This document shows positions 18,243 through 26,629 of a DNA stretch of 64,000 nt, one piece after another; within the stretch, counting starts at the first letter, position 1; the number at the start of each line of letters is the position of its first letter. Under the pieces are notes generated by a model, which saw nothing but the letters and a program-made list of their open reading frames with translations, searched no databases and was not told where the DNA came from. Source of the DNA: an uncultured Acidobacteriota bacterium (GTDB taxonomy: Bacteria > Acidobacteriota > Blastocatellia > Pyrinomonadales > Pyrinomonadaceae); NCBI GenBank assembly GCA_937859595.1, contig CALMAH010000001.1:62001-126000 (forward strand), read 5' to 3'. The translations under genes and the position numbers were made by a program.

Positions 18243-18485
18243 ATGAAAACACTCGAAGTCGGGGCCGCTGTCAGATGCGGTATTTGCCGAAAGGAGACCT
18301 CGGTCAGCCTGGTCTCGGAACGACAGGGTGTACAGGCCTACGACCTGAAATGCTGGCACCGCAACGTATTTTGTCCGAATTGTGGAGATCTGGTACGGGA
18401 CGCGAGCGAGACTGTGCAGGAGGTACATCCTCACTGTGAAAAATGTGACGGGCCGTTCTATTCCGATGAGGACGGGGACGAATGA
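18243..18485 (+). CDS. small double zinc-ribbon protein (80 aa)
   Basis: Four Cys pairs fit zinc binding: CGIC near the start, a Cys-Trp-His element, CPNC in the middle and CEKC at the end, with a strongly acidic tail (SDEDGDE). AAGGAG ends 8 bases before the ATG at 18243, one of the few strong ribosome sites here, and it fixes this start; an ATG at 18238 hits a stop after two codons. It begins just after the propeller gene. Family not recognised; could be an anti-sigma-like or nucleic-acid-binding ribbon. Confidence 0.6.
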   Translation: MKTLEVGAAVRCGICRKETSVSLVSERQGVQAYDLKCWHRNVFCPNCGDLVRDASETVQEVHPHCEKCDGPFYSDEDGDE

Positions 18486-18495
18486 TCTGTTAGCT

Positions 18496-19083
18496 CTACC
18501 GTTTCGGAAGTGTTATGGTCTCGCCTTCCTGGTTGATTTCCAGATGTCTCGTTGTATTGTCGGTCACACTGGGCGGAACGAGATCCCCGGTGCGATACTT
18601 GCTTTCCGGTGCCGAAAAGTTGGCCGGCTGAGGTGACAACTCCGGAACTGACGGAGCCGGCTGTACCATGTTGCCCGATCCACCTGTCCTGCCGCCCCTA
18701 AGAGTGCGCTCCATTCGCCGCGACTTCATAAGATCCCCTGCACCCTTCGCAAGTGACCAAATGGCAGGAAACAGCATCGCCCACCACCAAGCCTTTCCAC
18801 CTGCCACACCTGTGGTTAGGAGAGCTATTGAGACGACAACAAAACCGATGCCGGTGATAATGCTCTTTATCGCGTCGCCGAAAACCTCGTTTGGGTCGTT
18901 TCGACGCCGAGTTTCTGCGGGCGAGGAAGTCTCGCAGCCAAAACCGAGGTCCCGCTCAAGACCAGAGAGCATTGTTGAGCCCGAATTGCTGATCGCCGCG
19001 TTGACATTACCTATGTCTATGCCGCAACTTCGACAGAATTTGCCGTCATCAGGATTTTTGGTTCCACATTTCGGACAAAACAT
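18496..19083 (-). CDS. zinc-ribbon membrane protein (195 aa)
   Basis: It opens with a classic zinc ribbon (FCPKCGTKNPDDGKFCRSCG), followed by a low-complexity linker, two adjacent membrane helices (IITGIGFVVVSIALLTTGV and WWWAMLFPAIWSLAKG) and a Pro/Ser-rich C-terminal tail ending in a short strand. Both hydrophobic segments are about 20 residues, so a hairpin topology with ribbon and tail on the same side is likely. This ribbon-plus-membrane layout is common in Acidobacteriota-type genomes, function unknown. It lies 9 bases downstream of the RlmB-type gene and probably shares its transcript. Confidence 0.68.
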   Translation of the reverse strand: MFCPKCGTKNPDDGKFCRSCGIDIGNVNAAISNSGSTMLSGLERDLGFGCETSSPAETRRRNDPNEVFGDAIKSIITGIGFVVVSIALLTTGVAGGKAWWWAMLFPAIWSLAKGAGDLMKSRRMERTLRGGRTGGSGNMVQPAPSVPELSPQPANFSAPESKYRTGDLVPPSVTDNTTRHLEINQEGETITLPKR

Positions 19084-19092
19084 ATTCTTGCT

Positions 19093-19950
19093 CTATTTGT
19101 TCTTACTTGCTTCTCGCTGACGTCTGGCTTCGAAGAGCATTACGCCGGCTGCGACGGAAACGTTCAGCGAATCTATTCTTCCATACATTGGAATTTTGAC
19201 CAAAACGTCGCAATTCTCAGCCACCAACCGATGCAGTCCGTCTGCCTCATTTCCCATGATCAGCGCAGTTGGCCTGGTCCAGTCCCATTCAAGATAGGAG
19301 ATCTGAGCATGGCCCGCGGCACCGACGACCCACAATCCGCGGGTCTTCAGTTCTTCGATCAGCCTGTTCAGGTTCTGCACCCGGGCGACGGGCAAATGCT
19401 CCGAAGCCCCGGCGGAAGCTTTCGCCGCGGCCTCCGTGAGTCCCGCCGATCGCCGGTCGGGCAGAACTACGCCGTCAACACCTGCACACTCGGCGACACG
19501 CAAGATCGCCCCCAGATTCCCGGTGTCCTGAATAGAGTCCAGTACTAGAAGAAATGCATCGACGCCCAGCGAATCTAGCAACTCGTCCGGATCCGTATAA
19601 CTTGCGCCTGCCGCGAAAGCGACAACACCCTGGTGGTTCGCCCCCGGCGGAGCCACACGCTCTATCTCATCGCGACTGACCCGATCGATCCGTATCCGCG
19701 AGCCCCGGGCAAGTTCATAAAGCTCATTTAGACGGTGTTCGCGGATGCCGGTGGCGACCAGGATCCGTTCCACCCGCCCCGGATCTGCCTTTACGGCCTC
19801 AAGCACGGGTATCGCGCCGAACAGCATCCGGCCGACATTTTTCTGTCGGGACCCCTCGCCAGAGCCCTTTTCGGCGATTACAGGCCGTCCGGAGCGCACG
19901 GAGCGCTCTTGTTTTCCAGCCGTTCGTTTGGATGTTCTTGTTCGTTTCAA
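19093..19950 (-). CDS. rlmB: 23S rRNA 2'-O-ribose methyltransferase, RlmB/TrmH (SPOUT) family
   Basis: A 285-aa SPOUT enzyme that transfers a methyl group from SAM to a ribose 2'-OH, most likely G2251 of 23S rRNA. N-terminal basic extension, then the substrate-binding domain starting MLFGAIPVLEAVKAD. The three SpoU motifs are clear: DSIQDTGNLGAILRVAEC (N and R), ALIMGNEADGLHRLV, and IPMYGRIDSLNVSVAAGVML. The 40-residue Arg/Lys-rich leader is longer than usual; a start near residue 42 is possible, but the ATG at 19950 overlaps the upstream stop as ATGA, which supports it. Confidence 0.9.
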   Translation of the reverse strand: MKRTRTSKRTAGKQERSVRSGRPVIAEKGSGEGSRQKNVGRMLFGAIPVLEAVKADPGRVERILVATGIREHRLNELYELARGSRIRIDRVSRDEIERVAPPGANHQGVVAFAAGASYTDPDELLDSLGVDAFLLVLDSIQDTGNLGAILRVAECAGVDGVVLPDRRSAGLTEAAAKASAGASEHLPVARVQNLNRLIEELKTRGLWVVGAAGHAQISYLEWDWTRPTALIMGNEADGLHRLVAENCDVLVKIPMYGRIDSLNVSVAAGVMLFEARRQREASKNK

Positions 19951-20954
19951 AACAGGCTTTGAAGACGTGAGTACCTGGTGAATTGCAGCAGATTATCGCT
20001 AGATCGAACGCTTGAAAGATCCAGCCGCCCAAGCCCGGACCTTTTTACCCCTTTCGCATCCTTCTTATCTTCCGGAGGCCAAACATTGCCAAGCAGATGC
20101 CGAATGTCATTATAGCCATTGCAATTGGCGATCTGCGGAGCGAAAGCCACGATCTTCTCAACTAGTCTCCCCATATTCTTATGTGCGAGCAGATCCCTGT
20201 CATCTCCTAGCACAGAGAAGTCGAACCCGTGCTGCATCACCCTAAATCCAAGGCGATCATTGTTAGTATAAATGTCGACAACCGCCTCATCTTCGGACGT
20301 TTGAGCTTCATCCAGCTGCCTTCGTTCGCGACGGCTGTGTTTTTCCAGCACCTGTGTCTGGGAACGGTACAGCGAACCGGAAACAAGATGGCTTATTTGA
20401 TCAGTGGCCACTCGAACACTCTTTCCAGTATTAAAAGCGACAAATTCTACGTAGCCATCAAGAAACTTGATCCCCCTGAGCCGTAGCGGCCCTGCGGTGC
20501 AGTTCAACTCTCGATCCGTCACCAAACGGCACTCGAACCCCAACGAGGCAAGTATTTTCTCGACTGGCTCCGAGGCCGCGGACTCGACGCGGGCGATCGG
20601 AAGGTGCCTGCCGGTTTCGATGACGGCCCGCAGCCATTGCGCGTCCGTCCCCAGTATATTCGCGGCCTGCTTGACCGCCTCTTCACCGGCATTTCCAAGT
20701 ACAACAAAGTTCACGCCGTGTTCCCAAGGTTCCAACACCCGAAGCACCAGCTTTTTTCGATGTACTGCGTCAGTCGAAACCCTGAGCGATGCGGCACAAT
20801 AGAGACATGCAAACCGAGTTGGGGGATTACTTTTGCCGCACTTGTCGCAACCGACCATCTGATCAGGCGTAAAGCCGACGGGTTCGGTCGTAAGTGGTAT
20901 TTCGTCGGCAATGCCGGCAGTTGGTTGTTTGATATCGTTCGGGGCCATAGTCAC
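19947..20954 (-). CDS. zinc-ribbon protein of unknown function (335 aa)
   Basis: A ribbon with CDKCGKSN and CLYCAASL pairs sits at about residues 36-56, followed by a soluble alpha/beta body with no known motif. A two-part repeat may exist (LRVLEPWEHGVNFVVLGNAGEEAV and the C-terminal VVDIYTNNDRLGFRVMQHG). It has no membrane segments. It is translationally coupled (ATGA) to the RlmB-type gene, which makes a role around RNA or ribosomes conceivable, but that is inference only. Upstream is a 277-base gap shared with the divergent NYN gene. Confidence 0.58.
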   Translation of the reverse strand: MTMAPNDIKQPTAGIADEIPLTTEPVGFTPDQMVGCDKCGKSNPPTRFACLYCAASLRVSTDAVHRKKLVLRVLEPWEHGVNFVVLGNAGEEAVKQAANILGTDAQWLRAVIETGRHLPIARVESAASEPVEKILASLGFECRLVTDRELNCTAGPLRLRGIKFLDGYVEFVAFNTGKSVRVATDQISHLVSGSLYRSQTQVLEKHSRRERRQLDEAQTSEDEAVVDIYTNNDRLGFRVMQHGFDFSVLGDDRDLLAHKNMGRLVEKIVAFAPQIANCNGYNDIRHLLGNVWPPEDKKDAKGVKRSGLGRLDLSSVRSSDNLLQFTRYSRLQSLF

Positions 20955-21231
20955 AACCCTCTCAGAGGGCCGATCTACCTAATTTTACCACTTACGAAAC
21001 GATTTTGCTTGACCGGACATTTCTTTAGTTGCAAACTATAGGGTAGTTATCTTTAGGGCAGCCTGGCGTTTTGAAAGCGGTATTTTACAGAACTATTTTC
21101 GGTTAGATTTTCCAAAAGTTATTCGAAAAGCCGTTTTTGCGGATCACACACTTTTTCGTAATCCCCGCTTCAATTCCTAGCTAACCTGCCTGTTTGGATG
21201 GCCGTGACCCGGTTTCTGGAGGGGCAAGTAA

Positions 21232-21945
21232 ATGCAGTTTGACACTACCGCGAGTTCTTCGTGGAAATTTGGCCATCGCGGACGTGTTGCCGTTTTCATT
21301 GACGGCAACAATCTGTTCCATGCGGCCCGTTTTCACGCCATCGATATTGACTACAACAAATTACTACGCGTTTTGCTCGGCGATGGTCGCCTTTTGAGGG
21401 CGTTCTTTTACACCGGTGTGGACGCCGGGGCCGAGCGCCAGCAGGGGTTCCTGCTATGGATGCGGCGGAACGGCTTCCGTGTTGTGCAAAAAGAGCTAAA
21501 GACCTTCTATGACGGAACGCGTAAGGCGAACCTGGATGTTGAGATCGCCGTGGACATGCTAAGCCTGGCAGGAAGGTATGACACGGCGGTACTGGTCTCC
21601 GGCGATGAGGATTTTGTTTACGCGATCAACGCCGTTGCCTACAAGGGCTGCCGTGTCGAGGTAGCAGGCTTTCGCTCAAATACCGCTCCCAGGCTTATCG
21701 ACGTTGCGGATTTCTTCATCGATCTCGGGGAGATCTCAGAAATGATAAGGAAGGACGTGGATCAACCTCAGGACTACGAGATGCCTTCGTTCATTCGATC
21801 TGAGGACATGCCAATACCCGAGGTGCTCAGGGGACACACGCCGGAAATAGCGAGACAGCAACCTAAGTCTCCCGGGCTGTCGGATCCCTATTCTGACGAT
21901 GACAATGGCGATACGCCGAACCGGTATGTGAGAATAACCGACTAA
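21232..21945 (+). CDS. NYN/PIN-like domain putative ribonuclease (LabA/DUF88 type)
   Basis: 237 aa. Metal-binding acidic residues of the NYN fold are visible: VAVFIDGNNLFHAAR (first Asp), LDVEIAVDMLSLAG (mid Asp) and VLVSGDEDFVYAIN (last Asp pair). NYN-domain proteins are PIN-like nucleases acting on RNA. The C-terminal 70 residues are a disordered acidic tail, longer than in minimal LabA proteins. GGAGGGG lies 9 bases before the ATG. It is followed by the DUF2203 gene after 2 bases, so the two are co-transcribed. Confidence 0.82.
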   Translation: MQFDTTASSSWKFGHRGRVAVFIDGNNLFHAARFHAIDIDYNKLLRVLLGDGRLLRAFFYTGVDAGAERQQGFLLWMRRNGFRVVQKELKTFYDGTRKANLDVEIAVDMLSLAGRYDTAVLVSGDEDFVYAINAVAYKGCRVEVAGFRSNTAPRLIDVADFFIDLGEISEMIRKDVDQPQDYEMPSFIRSEDMPIPEVLRGHTPEIARQQPKSPGLSDPYSDDDNGDTPNRYVRITD

Positions 21946-21947
21946 GG

Positions 21948-22322
21948 ATGAAGCTCTTTACCGTACAAGAGGCAAATGCCGAATTGCCCCGGGTTAGACT
22001 TAAATTGGAAATGATCAGGCGGCTTTACGAAAGGGTCTCTGGTCTCAAAGCATCGGCAAAAGCGGCCGCAGAGGCCTCCGAATTCGGTGGGGGGATGCGG
22101 GGCGGCTCAGGCTATGTAAAGGCGCTTTACGACATCGGTAAACTGACCACTGAGATCGCCGAACAGGGCATTCAGATCAAGGACTACAAACGCGGGCTGA
22201 TCGATTTTCCCGCGATCCGTAATAGTCGTACCGTCCTACTGTGCTGGCAGTTGGGTGAACCCGACGAGATCCGATGGTGGCATGAGGTTGACGAAGGTTT
22301 TGCCGGGCGGCGGCCGCTCTAG
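21948..22322 (+). CDS. DUF2203 family protein (124 aa)
   Basis: It matches DUF2203 by the opening KLFTVQEANAELPRVRLKLE, the central helix (IAEQGIQIKDYKRGLIDFPAI) and the closing LCWQLGEPDEIRWWHEVDEGFAGRRPL, which is nearly the family signature. Length is normal (110-140 aa). The function of the family is unknown; it is a small cytosolic helical protein. It follows the NYN gene in a 2-base gap. Confidence 0.85.
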   Translation: MKLFTVQEANAELPRVRLKLEMIRRLYERVSGLKASAKAAAEASEFGGGMRGGSGYVKALYDIGKLTTEIAEQGIQIKDYKRGLIDFPAIRNSRTVLLCWQLGEPDEIRWWHEVDEGFAGRRPL

Positions 22323-22502
22323 GCGGCAGAAGTCGTTGTAAACTGTGAGTTTTAAACAGGTTACCACTCAGGTTTGTGGAAAACACGAAAAGTGTAGTTA
22401 TTTCTACGCTTTAGTGTTGACTGGTTAAAGTGATTTCTGATAGAATTCGCAATTAATTTCTGAGCCGCGCTCAATACCTTCGAAAAAGTCATCTGCTGTC
22501 CT

Positions 22503-23840
22503 ATGATGTGTCCCGTTTGCAAACGTGAACTCGCTCCAACTCTATCAATTTGTTTCACATGCGGAGCAATGGTCAATGACACAGTGCGCGAAGAGTTGGA
22601 AACCAAGATCGAACGGATCTCTGGACCGCTAAGGAAACCGCCAGTGACAGAATTAAGCGACGATCGGATAATAGATAACGGTCTCCCGCAGGAAAATAGC
22701 CGTTTGGACGCCGACGATCGAAATCTGCCTGCGCCCAATGCCGTTTCCGTGCCGCGTTCTCGGACAATGGAATTCCCGACAAAGCCAACCAGCCCGACGC
22801 TGGTTGATTTTCAGCCAAAAAACTCGACCCTCCCCGATTGGCGGCTTCAGATCCAGAATTCGGTACGCAAACGAACGGACAAGGCATCTGCGGAACGTAT
22901 GCAGTCGCCGGAACCCATTCGGATCCAGGCGGGGCCTGAGATCGCGGGCGACAATAGTATAGAAAACGACGCCTCGGTATCAGATGGCCGGCCGCAAAAC
23001 CCAATGATCGCGAATGCTCTTCGACGGATCGAGGCATCAAGACGGACATTTCTTCCCGAGGTGGCGGTGGCGTACACGAACTCGTCCCCGAAATCCTATC
23101 CTTTTAATGTGGTTGGCCGAAACCGGGCGGCAGCAGCCGCAACGGCTCCGGCCCCAACGCTATCTCCCAGCCCTAAACCCCGCTTGATCTCATCCTTAAA
23201 GATCGAGAAAAAGAAATACGATACCAATCGCCTTCCGCAACTTCCTGACCCCTTGGGTGAAGGAGAGGGATCAACTCCCGATACCAGCCTAGATCAGGAC
23301 GTATCCCAGGAAATTCTTACTTCGGCAACGGTTCCGGCTCCGGAACCTGTGGCCCAAAGGCCGCTATTTGTGCCGACGGAAAACGGATCGGGCGAGATCG
23401 TATCTGCCGAACCCGAAGAGGAGTATGATGACCTCGCTTCGTTTTCTATGCGGTTTGGCGCGGGCCTATTTGATATGGCACTTGGAACCGTAGGCACGCT
23501 TCTGATACTGTCCCCGTTTTTGAGCGGATCCGAAAGATGGCTTTCGTGGTTCGGCGGCATGGCTTTCGTCGCATCGTTGGCGATGATCGTGTTTCTCTAT
23601 TTGACCGCCTCTATCACGCTTTGGGGGAGATCTTTCGGCATGCGGCTTTTTTCGCTTGAACTGATCGACGCTGAGCAGTCTGCATATCCAACCTTGCACC
23701 AGGCGGCAGTTAATTCTGCCGTATATCTGCTTTCGCTGGCCTTTTTCGGTTTGGGTTTCCTGACGATAATTTTCAATGAAGAAAAACGCGCCTTTCACGA
23801 CATCGTCTCGGGCACGATCCTGATCCGGGACGTCACATAA
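22503..23840 (+). CDS. RDD-family membrane protein with N-terminal zinc ribbon
   Basis: 445 aa. The N-terminal ribbon (CPVCKRELAPTLSICFTCG) is followed by about 290 residues of low-complexity, Pro/Ser/Thr-rich sequence, then an RDD domain from about residue 310: SMRFGAGLFDMALGTVG (the Arg-Asp pair), three hydrophobic helices, WGRSFGMRLFSLELID and NEEKRAFHDIVSGT. RDD proteins are membrane proteins often linked to ion or osmotic stress transport. Ribbon and long linker suggest a regulatory or scaffolding variant. It stands alone, 180 bases downstream of DUF2203. Confidence 0.8.
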   Translation: MMCPVCKRELAPTLSICFTCGAMVNDTVREELETKIERISGPLRKPPVTELSDDRIIDNGLPQENSRLDADDRNLPAPNAVSVPRSRTMEFPTKPTSPTLVDFQPKNSTLPDWRLQIQNSVRKRTDKASAERMQSPEPIRIQAGPEIAGDNSIENDASVSDGRPQNPMIANALRRIEASRRTFLPEVAVAYTNSSPKSYPFNVVGRNRAAAAATAPAPTLSPSPKPRLISSLKIEKKKYDTNRLPQLPDPLGEGEGSTPDTSLDQDVSQEILTSATVPAPEPVAQRPLFVPTENGSGEIVSAEPEEEYDDLASFSMRFGAGLFDMALGTVGTLLILSPFLSGSERWLSWFGGMAFVASLAMIVFLYLTASITLWGRSFGMRLFSLELIDAEQSAYPTLHQAAVNSAVYLLSLAFFGLGFLTIIFNEEKRAFHDIVSGTILIRDVT

Positions 23841-23941
23841 AAGTCAATAGCTCTGAAAATCTGTTTTTTGTTCGTTCTTTTTGCCGGACATCGAATAAGC
23901 TGCGTGTGAAGATGTGTCAGGCGACCATTACTCTTTGAGAA

Positions 23942-24313
23942 CTATCTCCAGATTATCTCCAATTGGTAGTCGCGCGCGCCCGAAGCTCGGTCATAAACCT
24001 CAACGATTGCCTGGTACCCATTTTCAGCCGAAGGCTGCTGTATTACGGACGCGGTGCCGCGGCCCTCGATTTTGACCACACGCACCGTTGCATCGGCCCT
24101 TGGAAGGGGCATCGTGAAGCTGTAAGAGACATCCGTCGTTTCGCGGCCAGACACGGTCCGAAGCTCGATGCTGGTTCCGGAGATGACAAGATGGACCCGG
24201 TCGTCGACAATTCCCCGCCAGAAGACCCTCCCTTCGTCTTCACTAACCTGTCCAATTGCAGGTAGGGCGAGCAAAAGGATACAAAGCGCTGCCGGGAAGA
24301 TAAGAGACCGCAT
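23942..24313 (-). CDS. small secreted protein of unknown function (123 aa)
   Basis: A signal peptide (MRSLIFPAALCILLLALPAIGQ) is followed by about 100 residues rich in beta strand (GRVFWRGIVDDRVHLVISG, ELRTVSGRETTDVSYSF, ATVRVVKIEGRGTASV, YQAIVEVYDRASG). The mature part has no cysteines, so it is a stable small beta fold in the periplasm. I do not recognise the family; similar short exported proteins are common in Acidobacteriota. Transcribed alone, about 100 bases from the neighbouring gene. Confidence 0.55.
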   Translation of the reverse strand: MRSLIFPAALCILLLALPAIGQVSEDEGRVFWRGIVDDRVHLVISGTSIELRTVSGRETTDVSYSFTMPLPRADATVRVVKIEGRGTASVIQQPSAENGYQAIVEVYDRASGARDYQLEIIWR

Positions 24314-24401
24314 ATCACACCTCCGAATAATGATCTTGTTTTACCGAAAAGTTATAGGGTGAAGGCATTGTAGCGCCGTTGAGAACATCGATGCAACGCA
24401 T

Positions 24402-25415
24402 TTACAACACGTTAACTTCAAGCCCAGTCGAATTTAGCTGCCAATTAAGCACTTCGACCCCGTCGATCCGTGATATCGCAGCCTCGACATCAGCTCGTCT
24501 CCCCTCCTCACAATAGAAGGCAATGCACCCGCCGCCGCCCGCACCGCAAACCTTCGGAGCAATTGCCCCATTATCAAGGGCACTTTCAATGACTTCGTCC
24601 ATGTGCTCGGTCGTTATTTGAGATGACAGTCGTTTTCTGATCTCATAGCCTTTGCGGAGAACATCGCCGACGCGATTCCAGTTCGATTCAAGGAGTGCCT
24701 CGCGGAGCTCAAGTGAACCATCACGGATCCCCTCAAATATCTCAAAAATGTCATTGTCGCCGTCAATGTGGCGTTTGGTTATCTCCCAGTTGTTGATGCC
24801 GGAATTTCGCGGCTCTCCGGTGTAGCAGACCGCGATGCGATTCGTCAGCGTATCGGTATCGATCGCCAGGACCTCGCGCCTTATACCGTCTACACCAAAG
24901 TGGATGCACGCCGCCCCGCCATACTGTGCCGAATAGTAGTCCTGGTAACCGGTGGGTACACGAATGACCTGGCACTCGACCGCTGCGGCTATTTGAATGA
25001 ACCGTTCGGGCGTGTAGGGACGGCCTACCAACTCGTTCAACGCTCCGATACATGCAATATTCAAGGTGGACGAGCCGGCAAGCCCGGCACCGGCCGGGGC
25101 CTGCGACTCGGTGATCATCTCGATCCCGGTCTGCGGCCGAAAGAAATAGACAAGCTTGGAAAGAAGCTCCAAACGCGGTTCTCTCCGCAATTCCGCCAAT
25201 CGATCCAGCGTTGTCTCGAAGCGAACTCCGCGATCAATTGAATTCAGAATGATCCGATCATCACCTCGGCTTTCTATTCGGCACTTCGCAAGCAGGCTGA
25301 TGGCAAAATTCACAGTCGCGGCCCCCTCGTGAAAGAGGAAGAGAGGCGGGATGTCAATGGTACCGCCCGCAAGATCGACCCGTGTCGGTGCGGAGGATTC
25401 AACTATCACAGGCAA
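24402..25415 (-). CDS. GHMP-family sugar kinase (heptose/galacto-kinase-like)
   Basis: 337 aa. GHMP motif 1 APTRVDLAGGTIDIPP, motif 2 ESQAPAGAGLAGSSTLNIA (the phosphate-binding loop) and motif 3 KVCGAGGGGCIAFYCE are intact. The AGGTID start and GLAGSST loop place it near D-glycero-alpha-D-manno-heptose-7-phosphate kinase and related sugar kinases rather than homoserine or mevalonate kinases. A role in nucleotide-sugar or LPS heptose supply is likely but the substrate cannot be read from sequence. No heptose-pathway neighbours are present. Confidence 0.85.
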   Translation of the reverse strand: MPVIVESSAPTRVDLAGGTIDIPPLFLFHEGAATVNFAISLLAKCRIESRGDDRIILNSIDRGVRFETTLDRLAELRREPRLELLSKLVYFFRPQTGIEMITESQAPAGAGLAGSSTLNIACIGALNELVGRPYTPERFIQIAAAVECQVIRVPTGYQDYYSAQYGGAACIHFGVDGIRREVLAIDTDTLTNRIAVCYTGEPRNSGINNWEITKRHIDGDNDIFEIFEGIRDGSLELREALLESNWNRVGDVLRKGYEIRKRLSSQITTEHMDEVIESALDNGAIAPKVCGAGGGGCIAFYCEEGRRADVEAAISRIDGVEVLNWQLNSTGLEVNVL

Positions 25416-25498
25416 ATGTACCTCGGGAAAAAAGTAAGAAAACTAAAGGGTGTCGGGATATATTACCGCAATTCATAATAAAGTGAATAACTGGCGGG

Positions 25499-26251
25499 TT
25501 ATTTTTTTGCGGTTTCGGTCTTGGAGGGTGGTGTTTTTTTCGATTCCTTACCACTGTTATCCGATGATGGGTCGCGAGTGAGATGTAAACGCTCGGTAAT
25601 GTCGTGAAAGGTCTCATGAGCTACCTCTTCGACATGATGTAATTTTTCTTCGATCTTGTGAATGGTCTCGGGGTCGGCTTCCTCCACCTTTTCCGAGATC
25701 CAATACCGTTGAAGAAGATAAACGAAGGCAATACCGAACAGAATAATGAAGAGCAGTGCGATGCCGATCTGTTGGAAATCGCCGATTATCGTCGTGATCG
25801 CGCCGCTGAAGAAATATCCGACACCTGAGAGCAAAAGGACCCAAAGGAAGCAACTTATGAAGTCAAGGAGAAGAAAACGTCCGAAAGGCATCTTCCCAAT
25901 TCCGTAGAAAACACATATAGCAGCACGGATGCCGTAAATATATTTTGAGATTATTATGGCGAACGTGCCGAACTTATCTATGAGCTTCTCCACCCTCGGC
26001 TGGGCGATCTGATAAAACCGGTAATGCTTTGCCTTTTCGTGAAAGATCCGCCCGAGACCGTAGCCGATATGATCGCCGAGCATACCGCCCAGGGTGCCGA
26101 AGAGTAGCACCTTAAAGAAGCTATAATCGCCAAAAAAACCGGACTGGGCCAATGCGCCTGAGACCAGGAGTGTAATGTCGCCTTCGATCATGCATAGAGC
26201 GAAAACGGCGTAGATACCGTACGTCGCGATCAGCTGTAAAAACCACTCCAT
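25499..26251 (-). CDS. DedA-family membrane protein with C-terminal cytosolic tail
   Basis: 250 aa. It has DedA core features: an acidic residue in an early helix (MIEGDITLLVSGALAQSGFFG), the GGMLGDHIGYGLGR motif, and the KYIYGIRAAICVFYGIGKMPFGRF segment with conserved Arg and Gly. DedA proteins are envelope flippases or transporters acting on undecaprenyl phosphate or lipids. Here the conserved part ends near residue 190 and a basic/acidic tail (EEADPETIHKIEEKLHHVEEVAHETFHD and a KTPPSKTETAKK end) follows. ATG at 26251 begins the first membrane segment; an earlier ATG would add 42 residues without family character. The tRNA-Leu gene lies 143 bases upstream on the same strand. Confidence 0.85.
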   Translation of the reverse strand: MEWFLQLIATYGIYAVFALCMIEGDITLLVSGALAQSGFFGDYSFFKVLLFGTLGGMLGDHIGYGLGRIFHEKAKHYRFYQIAQPRVEKLIDKFGTFAIIISKYIYGIRAAICVFYGIGKMPFGRFLLLDFISCFLWVLLLSGVGYFFSGAITTIIGDFQQIGIALLFIILFGIAFVYLLQRYWISEKVEEADPETIHKIEEKLHHVEEVAHETFHDITERLHLTRDPSSDNSGKESKKTPPSKTETAKK

Positions 26252-26393
26252 AAATTGCCAGCGGGATGCCAAGTGCAGGAAATTGCAGGCAACGAACAGG
26301 TTAACTGTCCGTACGCCACCAGTCAAACATTTGACTGAAGGTGCAATTGACGTGGCGACCCAAAGATCGCGACACACGGCCCTGTGCGATTAT

Positions 26394-26480
26394 TGGTGCT
26401 GAGGGCGGGAGTCGAACCCGCACGCCCCTAAGGACACAGGATTTTAAGTCCTGGGCGTCTACCAATTCCGCCACCCCAGC
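26394..26480 (-). tRNA. tRNA-Leu (anticodon UAA)
   Basis: Reading the minus strand: acceptor GCTGGGG pairs with CCTCAGC, discriminator A and CCA are encoded, D arm GCGGAATTGGTAGACGC, anticodon stem CAGGA/TCCTG around loop CTTAAAA (anticodon TAA), a long variable arm as expected for leucine tRNA, and T arm GCGGG-TTCGACT-CCCGC. The integrase of the accessory island starts 149 bases from its 5' end. Confidence 0.96.
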
Positions 26481-26575
26481 TTGACACATTGTAGCTCTGT
26501 AACATACTATAAATAAAGGAGTTACGGAGGACACATTCGGACACCACCAGACGCATCCGGACGGCCGAAGACGCT

Positions 26576-26624
26576 AAATTCCCCCCCGAATACAGGAAAT
26601 TCCCCCCCGAATTCCCCCCCCGAA
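26576..26624. repeat. tandem C-tract repeats before the integrase gene
   Basis: Two identical 15-base copies of AAATTCCCCCCCGAA start at 26576 and 26597, exactly 21 bases apart. A third copy with eight C starts at 26610 and overlaps the second copy's end. They end 5 bases before the integrase ATG. They could be arm-type recombinase sites or a regulatory element; nothing else in the window resembles them. Confidence 0.7.
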
Positions 26625-26629
26625 ATGAT

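Noticed and set aside
26394-26480. tRNA-Leu as the attachment site of the island
   Set aside because: The integrase lies on the tRNA's 5' side and no copy of the tRNA end was seen at the far island edge, so the link is not supported from this window alone.
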